29,837 nt of DNA from Oehlia diaphana (taxonomy: Eukaryota; Glomeromycota; Glomeromycetes; Glomerales; Glomeraceae): assembly GCA_003833135.1 (NCBI GenBank), contig QZLH01001243.1, positions 7,331 to 37,167 on the forward strand, read 5' to 3'. The position numbers and the translations under genes were made by a program. This document shows, in pieces, positions 1 to 9,324 of this stretch (positions are counted from its first letter, which is position 1; each line of letters opens with the position of its first letter). Under the pieces are notes generated by a model. It made no database searches. It was not told the DNA's origin and saw only the letters and a list, made by a program, of their open reading frames with translations.

Positions 1-56
1 TATATATTTTTATATTTTTTTAAAAAAATTATTATATATAAAAGAATTTTCTAACT

Positions 57-172
57 ATCACCGGGGGTGATGATCACCGGTGAATGAAATTATGACAATC
101 GATCAGCATTAAAAAATATAGTGCCGGTAAAAATTGATAATTCTGGCCAACGGTGATGATCACCCCGGTGAT
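57..172. mobile_element. Short inverted-repeat element (MITE-like), about 116 bp
   Basis: The two ends are inverted copies of about 25 bp: the left arm begins ATCACCGGGGGTGATGATCA and the right arm, read on the other strand, begins ATCACCGGGGTGATCATCAC. The GC-rich arms stand out sharply from AT-rich flanks. The arms also carry the short palindrome GGTGATGATCACC. The interior is about 65 bp and has no coding capacity. I see no clear target-site duplication, so the exact ends and the superfamily are uncertain. Confidence 0.6.
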
Positions 173-1029
173 TTGAAGTAAAAACCATATAAGAATATGT
201 AAGAATTATTAATTGGAATAAAAAATCTTTAATCCCTTTAAATTGAAATAATAAATCGATTTTTTGACTAAAATACTTTTTTTTTTAAAAAAAAAAATAC
301 AATACAAAAATACTATATTAAATGGAATTGAAATTTTACGAATATTTTTGTGATAATTTAAATATTTTGTGATAATAATTTTATTAGCGATGCAAATGAC
401 CGAATATAAAACTTTAAAATGACATCATTTTTTAAATTATAATACGCTTAATTTAAAGAAAATTTTTTTTTTTTTAAAAAAAAAAAATTTTCGGGATTTG
501 GCTGTCAAAATTTTATACTGTCAGAATTTTTTAGTGTCGAGATTATTGACTGTCAAGTTTACGGATGTCAGGATTATCCATAATCTAATACCAGTTTGAG
601 ATTCTATTGTTCTATTACGTATCATATGAATTGTGCGAAATCCCGAATTTCAAAATCCCATATCTTATAATAAAATTGTTCACATCGGACATGACATCAT
701 CAAATAGTCAGTGTACCCAGTACAATTAGTACTGTATTAGTACTGTACATTTTTTATAATTTTTATACATACATATTGTATTAAAATATATATATATTAA
801 TTTTATATCATTAATAATAATTTATAATTAAGAAAATTACAATTTAATTATTTACAATATAGTACAATGTACTTTTGTTCATCGTCATCCTTCGGGTCAT
901 GTGTACGTTCTGATGAACAATTTGAAAGATTTTCATCGCTAATATAGTTAATCGGATATTTTTTTTTGCTAATTTTCAGTCTCTTTTTTAGACCGGATCT
1001 TTAATATTTTTCATCCCAGTTTATAATAA
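173..1029. other. Gene-free AT-rich stretch with oligo(T)-oligo(A) palindromes
   Basis: No open frame here looks coding. The stretch holds two runs of T directly followed by an equal run of A (277-297 and 463-487), each able to fold on itself, and a block of TGTCA/GGATT-type repeats described separately. The direct repeat AGTACTGTA near 730-745 and TA-rich tracts are otherwise unremarkable. Confidence 0.6.
490..590 (+). repeat. Degenerate ctgtcaAGATTTTT repeat block, copy 1
   Basis: A run of loosely repeated units of 20-30 bp, each built around CTGTCA followed by a T-rich stretch or GGATT (for example ACTGTCAGAATTTTTTAG and GACTGTCAAG). A related block with the same starting phrase CGGGATTT..GGCTGTCA lies at 4714-4880, so this is a dispersed repeat of this genome. 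It is not coding. Confidence 0.45.
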
Positions 1030-1082
1030 GACCATTCCAAAACTAATAATTAGTTTAACGTTCTTTCTGAATGAAATTTTAA

Positions 1083-1114
<32 letters not shown>

Positions 1115-1282
1115 AATTTAAACAAACATGATATTTAAATTTTCGGAAATTTTCGGTAAGATCGGAAATTTTCGGTACCACAAAAGAGAGGAGGCATATG
1201 CGAACATGTGTTTAAATTACCCTTTAAAATTTTCAAAAATAGAGAGGGGGAGAAAGGACGTTAAACTAAAAATGGAATGGCC
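1030..1282. mobile_element. Harbinger-like MITE containing a 31-nt poly-G run
   Basis: Terminal inverted repeats GACCATTCCA... and, on the opposite strand from the right end, GGCCATTCCATTTTTAGTTT share about 30 bp, including AGTTTAACGTYCTTTCT. Flanking trinucleotides are TAA (1027-1029) and CAA (1283-1285), compatible with a decayed 3-bp TWA duplication typical of PIF/Harbinger elements. The interior aligns with the element at 7142-7345 in inverted orientation (AAGGGGG, AAACAAACATRATAT, TTTTCGGAAATT, ACGTTAAAC in the same order), so the two are one family. It has no coding capacity. Confidence 0.65.
1083..1113 (+). repeat. Homopolymer of 31 G
   Basis: An uninterrupted run of 31 guanines in very AT-rich DNA, inside the inverted-repeat element at 1030-1282. 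The related element at 7142-7345 has only five G at the corresponding position, so the run looks like a local expansion of a short G tract. Length may be inflated or deflated by sequencing error. On the G strand it could form stacked quadruplexes. Confidence 0.9.
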
Positions 1283-1570
1283 CAATCTATGCTAATATTT
1301 TTTTTTTCATATATAATTTTTTTATGTCGATCAGATTGATGTCGGTAAACGCTGATTTTTTTTTTTTTATTTTAATAATTTTTTTCTTATTATTAATATT
1401 TTTTTTTCTATTTTTTTTTTTATTTTTCTCTTAGATTTGCATCGGAGAAATAATAATCAAATTAAAATATTTTTTTTTTTTTATTGAATAAATATGCTTT
1501 ATATAATTTTTTTACATAGAAAATAAGTATATTTTTTTTTTACTTAATTTTTTTTTTTTTTTTTATTTAG
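1283..1570. other. T-rich stretch ending in a strong splice-acceptor-like tract
   Basis: Long oligo-T tracts separated by short AT segments. The last part (1540-1570) is a pyrimidine tract followed by ATTTAG, which reads as an excellent 3' splice site on the plus strand. No other feature is seen. Confidence 0.4.
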
Positions 1571-1705
1571 CCTAATGGCGCCGAAGCTTTATTAATTTTT
1601 ACAGATAAAAGGTCTGAAGTAAAAAAACTCCCTGACAACAAATCATGTAAAAAAACTAAGTATAGAATTAAACGCGTAAAACTATACCTACGATGGTTAA
1701 AGTAA
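1571..1705 (+). CDS. Possible terminal exon of an unrecognised gene
   Basis: An open frame of 44 codons follows directly after a long T tract and the acceptor-like ATTTAG, and ends in TAA at 1703. The peptide starts PNGAEALLIFTDKRSEVKK and is charged and mixed in composition, unlike the F/I/Y/N-rich translations of random AT-rich DNA here; the C-terminal half is strongly basic (CKKTKYRIKRVK). No upstream exon could be placed, and the family is not recognised. The longer open frames on the opposite strand are T-tract artefacts. It could be a real last exon, a gene relic, or chance. Confidence 0.25.
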   Translation, partial: PNGAEALLIFTDKRSEVKKLPDNKSCKKTKYRIKRVKLYLRWLK

Positions 1706-1735
1706 TGGTTATAAAAAACAAAAAAAATGATTAAA

Positions 1736-1821
1736 CTCCCGCCTACAAAACGAATACCTACTCGATGAGCTAGAATACTTCCCACCCACAAAGCAAATAC
1801 CCACTCCATAAGCTAGAAAAG
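1736..1821. repeat. Two-copy tandem repeat, 43-bp period
   Basis: Two imperfect 43-bp units start at 1736 (CTCCCGCCTACAAAACGAAT...) and 1779 (TTCCCACCCACAAAGCAAAT...), both ending near AGCTAGAA. On the minus strand both can be translated into a similar phrase (VGICFVGG and VGIRFVGG), in two overlapping frames. That may hint at a decayed repeated protein, but I do not treat it as a gene. Confidence 0.55.
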
Positions 1822-2633
1822 GCAAGAACGTTATACAAAAAAATAAAAAAAAATGAAAAAATAAAGAGTAAAAAAAGAAACATCTGAAAGAATACAAATT
1901 TTTTGTAAACGACTATTAATATTTTTCTACTCAATTCTAAAACCTAAACTAACTAAATCAGATTAATTTACGTAAGACATCTAAAATTTCCGCTAAGGCC
2001 TTAGATCGTGATGTTTTACGATATTTTTTTTTTTTTTACTTAATTCGAGATCCGGCTATAAATCAGTGTAAAAATGGGGCGAAATTTTGTAATCATTAAT
2101 GAATTCATTTAATTAGCAATTTTGTGGGTAAGGTATCACTGCATCCAGTGCAACAAAATGAAAATGTTACGCAGTATTTTATAACAGAAAAACCACAGCT
2201 TTCGAATGCATTATTAATTTTCTTTCCGATGAAAATTAAATCTTTGTAGCGACGGCAAATTCTTATTATTTACGAATTTTCACTGATCGACATCCGGATC
2301 ACGAATTAAAGATAAAATTTAAACTCAATTTAATCCGAACAGGCTATAAATAGTAATAAACTAATATAATATATTGTTAAATAATACTATAAATGTCTAT
2401 CACAAAGAAGGATTATGAGCGAAAATCCAATTACTAATAAATTAATATAGTCACAAATTTAATGTCGGGATAGCGATTGCCGGAATAGTGAATTTGGGAA
2501 TATTAATATTTTGGGATTGTGATGGATGTCGAGATTGTATCTCATTTAGTTTAGATTTTCGGATTTTGAGTAGCTTCATGAATTATGTTCTTAATTATGT
2601 TCTGGTGCTACTATATTTTGTAATCGGGATTAA
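1822..2633. other. Gene-free AT-rich stretch
   Basis: No supportable gene. A TGTCGGGAT / GGGATTGT / TGTCGAGATT phrase at about 2463-2540 resembles the dispersed CTGTCA repeat blocks at 490 and 4714. The open frame across 2488-2718 runs from that repeat into an inverted-repeat element and is not coding. Confidence 0.5.
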
Positions 2634-2937
2634 ACCGTATTTTGCGGTATACAGTCTAACCTCGATATACCGATATTCGATATACCGATATACTATTAAA
2701 AACTTGATATACCGATAAAATTTTATTTTCCCACTTTATGTGAGAACATATAAATATCGGTATAACTTTGATATAACGATATTTTCTAAAAATTTCATAT
2801 ATGTCCCGACATATCGTTATATAAAGGTTTGACTGTATAAGCACCCCTTTTATGTCACCAAATGCCGGCCAAAAACTTCATAATTCTGGCCAAAATCGCC
2901 AGAGGTTCAGGGGTGCTTACTAACCGCAAAATACGGT
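2634..2937. mobile_element. Outer inverted-repeat element, itself interrupted by another
   Basis: The left end ACCGTATTTTGCGGTA matches the reverse complement of the right end (ACCGCAAAATACGGT at 2923-2937). After the inner insertion at 2652-2835 the match resumes: TAAGCACCCCTT on the left, and AGTAAGCACCCCT read from the right. Together the terminal repeats are about 30 bp. Removing the inner element leaves an ancestral MITE of about 120 bp. Target-site duplication is unclear (TTAA and AATT-like flanks). Confidence 0.65.
2652..2835. mobile_element. Tc1/mariner- or pogo-type MITE (184 bp) with TA duplication
   Basis: The ends are CAGTCTAACCTCGATATACC and, from the right on the other strand, CAGTCAAACCTTTATATAAC, each flanked by TA (2650-2651 and 2836-2837). 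TIRs starting CAGT with a TA duplication are typical of the Tc1/mariner-pogo group. Internal GATATACCGATAT repeats recur in both arms. There is no transposase inside, so it is non-autonomous. It sits inside the element at 2634-2937. Confidence 0.75.
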
Positions 2938-3925
2938 AATTTTTATTTCGAAATCACTCAATTATCGAAACAGTTTTTAAATAAATTTGGAGCACTCTGG
3001 CATCCATTAATGAAATTTTATGGATGTTTTATAAAAAACAATAATATTATTCATGAATTTATCTTATCCACTGGATAGGATTTTAGGTTAAGTGCAGCAG
3101 ATTTTAATATTACGTGCTGCATGACGTACTTTTTGTGTCATATATAAACAGTAAAGCTCGACAATTAAGTGAAAACAAGTCTTGGTAATGCCATCCACCA
3201 AAATAGATAGATCCTTTATTTTTTATATAGTAATTTATTATTTCAAAAACTTTTAATACTTTCGATATCATTTTCAAAATAGTATGGAGTAAAATTTTTT
3301 AAAATTATAAAAAATGACTGACAAATGGTATTAATACAATGTATATATTTTATAATTTGACTATCATGTATTTTACGAATAATTTATACCTACCAGAGAT
3401 GAAAATTGATGTCAAATTATCACCCGTGACAACCAGTCCTACAACCATCTACCTGTACGATTTTATTACTATGCTCGGTTGTAAATTATTATTCCTTGTT
3501 GTAAATAGCAAAAGTAATAATCGAGTCAATAAGATTATTTTATTTGGAACATGTATGATTAATGAGACTTAATTATTTGGCAGAAATTAGACGTTATGAT
3601 TGTTAATTCCTTTTTATTACATTATTGTAAAAAAGGTCAAAAATATGATATTAACCGGAATCAATGTTTTGTCATTTTGAATAAATAAATAAAAAAACGT
3701 TTTCCGTATAGTAAACAAAGGTTTGAATACAGTAATGAAACTCTATAAAAAATTTTGTCCGTTATTTCTGTAAAAACTCCGTAAAAATGAGCCTTTGACG
3801 GATCCATTCACGGAAAATGTAAATAATTCGATAAATCCCGCGATATAAGGTTATTAATTCCGGAAATATGAGCCTTTTACGGAAAAAAGATGGAATAAAA
3901 AAAACAGATTGACTTTTTTTTACAG
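2938..3925. other. No recognised gene; one promoter-like site and a short direct repeat
   Basis: CATATATAAACA at about 3140-3151 resembles a TATA box and is followed by an ATG at 3189 that opens a 23-codon frame (MPSTKIDRSF...). A 77-codon open frame at 3339-3572 has a partly plausible middle (MKIDVKLSPVTTSPTTIYLY) but no recognised family. ATGAGCCTTTKACGGA occurs twice (about 3787 and 3868). These may be parts of one gene ending in the exon-like stretch at 3926-4074, but no consistent splice model could be built. Confidence 0.3.
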
Positions 3926-4074
3926 GGAGAACAATCGATATGTTTATGGCTGAGAAACTGTTGAAAGGCTGGTTGTATGATATTCATAGCAAAGAATCAA
4001 TTCAGAAACACAATAAGGCGAAACTAACAGAGATGTTCCTTTTCAAGACATACGATAGAAATTTTCCTTATTAA
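3926..4074 (+). CDS. Possible terminal exon of an unrecognised gene
   Basis: Preceded by GACTTTTTTTTACAG, a textbook 3' splice site. The open frame RTIDMFMAEKLLKGWLYD..., continuing to a TAA at 4072, gives 48 mixed, charged residues (44 from the ATG at 3940) with a composition unlike neighbouring spurious frames. No family is recognised, and upstream exons could not be linked with confidence. It could equally be a fragment captured or left behind by a transposon. Confidence 0.35.
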
Positions 4075-4713
4075 TTCATAATAAAATTTTGTCAGAAAAA
4101 AAGGGTTATCACATGTGTATGGGATGACGACCAGTCCCCAAAATTCCGATAGACGCAAATCCCGATTTACAGTATCCCGATTGTCTGAAATCTTGACAGA
4201 ATGAGATTCAACCGGATTAATTTGAGATTGGTTAATTTTTTAATGTAATTCTTTTTACAACTGATGAACATTTTAGTCTCATACTATAACTTTTATTTAC
4301 TTTTGCATTTTACTTTCAGGACTATGTTTAATTAATATCGAATGCCTCCTAAAGTAAATGATGTAATTCAATGTTTGAAAAAAAAATTATATTTATGGAA
4401 GAAAATAAGACGATAAATGAGAAATGGCAATAATGGCAATATAATTCGTGATTTGCCATTATTTCCACCAGCATTATAATCAGTTTATGACCCAATTGAA
4501 ACAATTTCGTTAATATTAATAAAATTTACAAAATAATTTGCGTCAATACTAATTAAATTCAAATTTATAATGAATTTACAAATATTTTAATATAATTGAT
4601 AAATTAAGACCGGTTTCTGCGCCACGGCGTTGTTCAAAATTATTTTGCTTTATTATGTTTAATTAGAAAATTTTTATTTATTAATGTATTTATTTATTTA
4701 CTTCATAACAAAC
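4075..4713. other. Gene-free AT-rich stretch
   Basis: Only AT-rich sequence with a few CCCGATT/TTGACAGA phrases near 4140-4200 that resemble the dispersed CTGTCA repeat. Nothing else is supported. Confidence 0.5.
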
Positions 4714-4880
4714 TTCGGGATTTTCGGCTGTCAATATTTTTAGACTGTCAAGATTTTTTGTCTGTCAAGATTTTTTAACTGTCGGGATTTGGGATCAACC
4801 GGGATTTAGGATCATTGGGATACTTTGTGTCGGATTATAGATGTCAATATTATAATTGTCAGGATTGTGGTAAACTCATT
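4714..4880 (+). repeat. Degenerate ctgtcaAGATTTTT repeat block, copy 2
   Basis: Starts CGGGATTTTCGGCTGTCA and continues with successive units such as GACTGTCAAGATTTTTT, TCTGTCAAGATTTTTT and AACTGTCGGGATTTGGG, then GATGTCAATATT and TTGTCAGGATTG. It is the clearer of two related blocks (the other is at 490-590). Unit length varies from about 16 to 25 bp. Confidence 0.5.
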
Positions 4881-5059
4881 GATTGTATATGGAGGTTTGA
4901 AATAATTCACAATCTCAGTAAATGCAACTTGTTAAGTGCACTATGAAACTTGTCGGCCACGTGAGTAGTACAGGATATCTGTTAAAACCAATCACATCGT
5001 ACCTTGATCACGTGTTTTTATATTTTCTTTAAAAAATTTTCTTTTTGACAATGTTTTGG

Positions 5060-5084
5060 AAAAAAAAAAAAAAAAAAAAAAAAA
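5060..5084 (+). repeat. Poly-A run of 25
   Basis: Twenty-five adenines followed by TTTTTAATTTTTTTTTT, so the locus can also fold as an A/T hairpin. It could mark the 3' end of an old retro-inserted sequence, but no target duplication was identified. Confidence 0.8.
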
Positions 5085-7138
5085 TTTTTAATTTTTTTTT
5101 ACTGTCAATAACCTCCAAATTTTTTGAAATGAAATTCGAAATTAAGAATTTCAAATGTAAATCAGTATCAGGTTTAGGGATTTGTCAGAAATTACGTGAA
5201 GTCGGGTTTATAACCTAACGGGATTGTGTATCGACATTCAATAGAGGATCGACACCATTCTATCGGAGTAATGATGTTCGCTCAGCATTGATTTGCCAGC
5301 AAAAAATATTTTGCACAACTGTAAATAAATTCATAATGCCGATCATGTTGTCGAATACGTGTTTAATTTTCTTCGCATCGGAATTGAACTTAAACTCCAT
5401 ATATAGTAAAACCAATTACAATAAAGCATAACTAAATAAAAATAACAATTTCATGATATTGTTCCACAAGAAATATCGATAGTCTCAAATCTATAATTAT
5501 TAGAAACTAAAGATTTATATGACATTTGTAATATGCAAGATGTATTTTATATTTAGCACAGACCTAAACTATTCAATTCGTTTAGGTTTTTCCGTTTGGT
5601 TCAGATAAAATTTGCCCATCCTTTATGAATGGAGATTTTCTAAGATCTTTACTTAAAACCTTATTTGTTCATAACCATGTAATGATATGAGTAGTATTTT
5701 TGATTATACTTTAATCATATTGAATATGACAAATACATTACTTAAGAAAAAAGATATTAAGTCATTGTATTTGTAATGTCATGAGCAAATATATCCATTC
5801 TCAGCGTAACTTCACTTCCTGAAAGGGAAAAATTGGCGGCGTCAAAAAACGTAGCCCGATTGTAACCTTAGTACAGTTGTTTTCATCTCTATTCCCATGG
5901 TAATAATTAGCCCCTGTTGCGAGAATCTATTCCTGGTGATCTCGGAAATTCTGTAATTACTGTTTGAGAATAAAAATGGGAATTTAATATTGTACAGCAT
6001 CACGCTGTTTTGAAAAGTCATGCTTATCATCAGTTCTGATAAAATTAAAAGAAAAAGTTTAGAAATATCGGAATAAAAAAAACGTTGATTACCATACCAT
6101 ATTAGGAATTCATATAAGGATTGACATTTTAATTAGAAGATCGTCAATTACTACTTTATTGTAAAGAAATTATTCGAAGAAGCACGTGTAAGTGCATAAA
6201 CCAAAAATGGACTTCATTTTCATATTTATCGTTCAATTAAGAATATTTTTACGCAGTAAGAATTGTTATAAAGTGTTAAGTAGAATTTTCGTATTAAAAC
6301 TCGAGATATTATTAATTTCAATTCATTTAACACACGAGGTGTCGAAAAAATAATACCTTAACTGGCTCAACATTTTATGTTCTATATTTATTAATTAGGT
6401 TATTTTTTTCTATTTTTTAAAATTAAATATGCATCAATTATTCAATCTAAAATTTGAGATAAATCACGTGGTCTTATGCCAAGATGTTAGTAATTTATAA
6501 AAAAAGAACGTCCTTAAAATAAAATAAACCAATTGTTCAGGTTATTGTTCTAGACTGCAACTTTATTTCTTGTGTTGAAAAAATAGTAATCGGATTTGTC
6601 GCTAGGTTACGCATGATCTGCATACAAGTATACACATAATCCCAATGATTATCATATTTTGATAGTACCAATAAAAATGTTAAAAAGTCACTTTGTCTAT
6701 ATTATTTATAAAAATAAATTAAAAAGCCACTTATAATTTTAAATTATGATAATATTATATTTACTTTTATTGTTATTTTTATCGTTAATAGATTGCACAT
6801 TTCATAAATAATAAATTTTTATTTTCCTTCCAATTTTTTATGGACGAATAAATTTAAATTGATTGTTTTTGTTAATTATTACAATTCTTAAAAATTGATT
6901 AAATAATATTTTTAATACATTGAATTATGGTTCAAATCTTTCCAAGTTCTTTAGTATAGTTTGATAACTTTTTTGTTTTTTAGTGCTGTAACACCATCGT
7001 TTCCAATAATTTGAAACTGAGTCAGAATTTCTTTAACCAAAGATGAACTTTTAGTTTCTTACATGTTTCCTCTAATAATTCCTTCTTAAAATGTATTTAT
7101 ATAATAATAATAATAAATAATAATAAATTGTAATAACA
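5085..7138. other. 2-kb stretch with no supported gene
   Basis: AT-rich throughout. A slightly GC-richer patch at 5800-6020 carries a 62-codon minus-strand frame of no recognised family. The phrase CATTCTCAGCGTAACTTCAC near 5797 resembles ATATTCTCGACGTGATTACA near 9186, suggesting another dispersed repeat. No RNA gene or splice-supported exon was seen. Confidence 0.45.
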
Positions 7139-7141
7139 TTA

Positions 7142-7345
7142 GGCCGCTCCAATTTGATTATTTGTTTAACGTACCCCTTTTCCCCTATATTTTTACAAAA
7201 ATCTGGATTCTATTAAACATATAAATAACCCCTCTAAATTTAAATTACGATTTTCCAGAATTTCCCGAATTTTTCCAAAAGTTATATTATGTTTGTTTGT
7301 TTTATTGTAGACCCCCTTAAAACAAACAATCAAATTAGAGCGACC
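7142..7345. mobile_element. Harbinger-like MITE (204 bp) with TTA duplication
   Basis: The terminal inverted repeats GGCCGCTCCAATTTGATTAT (left) and GGTCGCTCTAATTTGATTGT (right end, opposite strand) are flanked by an exact TTA on both sides (7139-7141 and 7346-7348). A 3-bp TTA/TAA duplication with GG-starting TIRs is characteristic of PIF/Harbinger-derived MITEs. The interior matches the element at 1030-1282 in reverse orientation. It has no coding capacity. Confidence 0.75.
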
Positions 7346-7479
7346 TTATGCAATTCTCGGAATTTGTAATTGTGTGGCGTAAAAGCAATTTGCCATTCTT
7401 AATGCCAAAACGCCACATTTAATGCCATAATGCCAGCTAAAAGATCACGTGAGCGCAAATTTTTCCCAGCGTTGAGTTT

Positions 7480-7745
7480 ATCCACGGATATTCGAATATC
7501 CGGATCGAACGGATAGGATATCCGCGGATATCCGGATATTACTATCCGTTAAGAGTAACTCGGACCAATGTTATAATGCCGGCCTGAATTATGCTAAAAT
7601 ATTTCCTTTTTTAGAAATATATGTAACACGTCATCTTAAAAGAATTTGATTTTTAGAAAAATAAATTTGACCCAAATTAGTCTGCTAAAATAATTGAATA
7701 TCCGGATAAACGGATAACATAAAAATGGATATCCGGATGAACAAT
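7480..7745. repeat. Cluster of GGATATCCG-type short palindromes
   Basis: The words ATCCGGAT, GGATATCCG and their variants recur about ten times, mainly in 7480-7550 and 7695-7745, and give many overlapping small palindromes. No longer unit or coding frame is evident. It abuts the 1-kb inverted-repeat element that begins at 7746. Confidence 0.55.
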
Positions 7746-7927
7746 CCCCAGCGTAACCAACCAAAAAAGCTCGGGCACGTGATATATAGTGTGGCATCGA
7801 AATTTGATTGGTTGATCTTGTGTAACAATTAGCTTATAACTTTATTAGCAATAAGTAAAAGAACTAACTAATTACTTTCAAAAAATTATACATTGAAATT
7901 GGCCAAATCAAGTTTGACCGAATCTCT

Positions 7928-7955
7928 CCTCGCGCAGGAGTGCAATAACGCGAGG
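7928..7955. repeat. GC-rich hairpin CCTCGCG / CGCGAGG
   Basis: A perfect 7-bp all-but-one-GC stem with a 14-nt loop in AT-rich surroundings, within the 1-kb element. Its role is unknown; it could be structural DNA of the element or a transcribed hairpin. Confidence 0.5.
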
Positions 7956-8246
7956 CTCTCGCAATAAAATAAAGAGTTAACATCTAAATAGTTATATTAT
8001 ATTTTTTTATTATATTTTTATTAAATAATACCTGTGAACAAAATAACTTTATATATTTTATGAAATAAAAAAATTTTATGTTAAAACAAACCTTAATTAA
8101 GAAATTAGTTAGTTTAAAATTATATGTAAATATTATCGTGCTCCGTATATTATTATTTTTAAAAAATAAAAATAAGCTATAATTAACGTTAAGCTCTAAA
8201 GTCAATGGGTCACACGATAATATCGTTGTTATTTGATAAATATACT

Positions 8247-8327
8247 ATTATTAACCAATTCTAGCATTCTGATTGATCATTACGTGGCCAAATCTTTACC
8301 AATCATCTGCTATAATTGGTTAATAAT
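8247..8327. repeat. Central inverted repeat, 20-bp arms
   Basis: ATTATTAACCAATTCTAGCA (8247-8266) is matched with one mismatch by the reverse complement of 8308-8327. It lies near the midpoint of the 1-kb element at 7746-8753, so it may be a nested MITE or part of that element's fold. Confidence 0.55.
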
Positions 8328-8753
8328 TGTGATATTAATCGTTGCAAGCACAATAACTTATAAATAGAATTAAATAAATAACTTATATCCTATATTATTT
8401 AATAATTTTTTAAATAAAGAAATTAATTAGTTAAATTACATGTAGATATTATACAAATAAGTAATAATAGAATAGGAATTGTGACAAATGTTAATAATCA
8501 AAAGCATTTTAATTATATAATAAAGCGGCTGATTTAGAGAATTTAATTGCAATGAAAAACTTAGTATGGTGTTATGAAAATGAAAAAACTAAAGACAATA
8601 TATAATATAGGTTTCCAAAAAATAAAATATAAAAACAAAGAAATAAGTGGAAGGGAAAAATTAAAAATTAAATATTTGACGCGAGAATATCGCATCAAAC
8701 ACAGCCACATCACGGATTACGTGCATGAACTTTTTTTGTTGGTTACGCTGGGG

Positions 8754-9324
8754 AAGATATTTTGTTGGCGTGTATAAATAATCATGTGTGCAGATCGCAA
8801 ATCTTACCATTTTATTTCATAGTGATTGTTCCTAAACCCCTATAAATAAATCTGATAGGCAAATCTCGTGATAAATTGTCGGTAATTGGTCATTGAAATC
8901 AATTAATTTCTAAATCGGCCAAATTATTTTACCCATACACAGTAAACGAAAAAAATTATTTTATTTAATTATTATTTATTATTTATTTATTTATTTAATA
9001 ATAATATGACAAATAAGATCTTATATTTTTCATTATAGTCTATATCTTATTATAAATGTATAGAATTTTATAATTTTGTATCAGTATTAAAGTTAATAAA
9101 AAATAAATCATAAGCTTATTATAAACTTAAAAAGAATCCTTGTAATATGGATCATATATTATTAGCTTTTTGTTTTGAGTATACATATTCTCGACGTGAT
9201 TACACTTCCCGAAGAGGGTATATTTGTAACATAAAAAAAGTGATAAATTAATCCTTAATAAAATTCTTATTCTTAGTATATCTGTCCTTCTAAATTTAAT
9301 TTGATAATGAAATTCACAACGTTA
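8754..9324. other. Gene-free stretch downstream of the transposase-like gene
   Basis: AT-rich sequence with short TTATTTATTTATTTA-like tracts near 8975-8995. It forms the 3' flank of the minus-strand gene ending at 9325. No terminal inverted repeat matching the other side of that gene was found here. Confidence 0.5.

Larger units (their letters stand above)
7746..8753. mobile_element. Non-autonomous inverted-repeat DNA element, about 1.0 kb
   Basis: The left end CCCCAGCGTAACCAACCAAA and the right end read on the other strand (CCCCAGCGTAACCAACAAAA) match over about 40 bp, continuing through AAAAAGYTCRKGCACGTRAT. The interior is AT-rich with no transposase: the short frames at 7984-8205 (minus) and 8574-8777 (plus) are low-complexity and the latter runs through the right terminal repeat. 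A second, smaller inverted repeat lies close to the centre (8247-8327). No unambiguous target-site duplication is seen, so the superfamily is unassigned. Confidence 0.6.

Noticed and set aside
1567..1897. Minus-strand frames of 80 and 62 codons as membrane proteins
   Set aside because: Phe/Leu-rich runs come from A tracts on the plus strand; only the short VGGS-type repeat phrase is noteworthy, and it is recorded as a DNA repeat.
2488..2844. Open frames over the CAGTC element on both strands
   Set aside because: Both are translations of the GATATACCGATAT repeats of the MITE.
7984..8205. 73-codon minus-strand frame
   Set aside because: Low-complexity K/N/I/F translation inside a non-coding inverted-repeat element.
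8574..8777. 67-codon plus-strand frame
   Set aside because: Its second half is the right terminal repeat of the 1-kb element, and the first half is low-complexity Lys/Ile.
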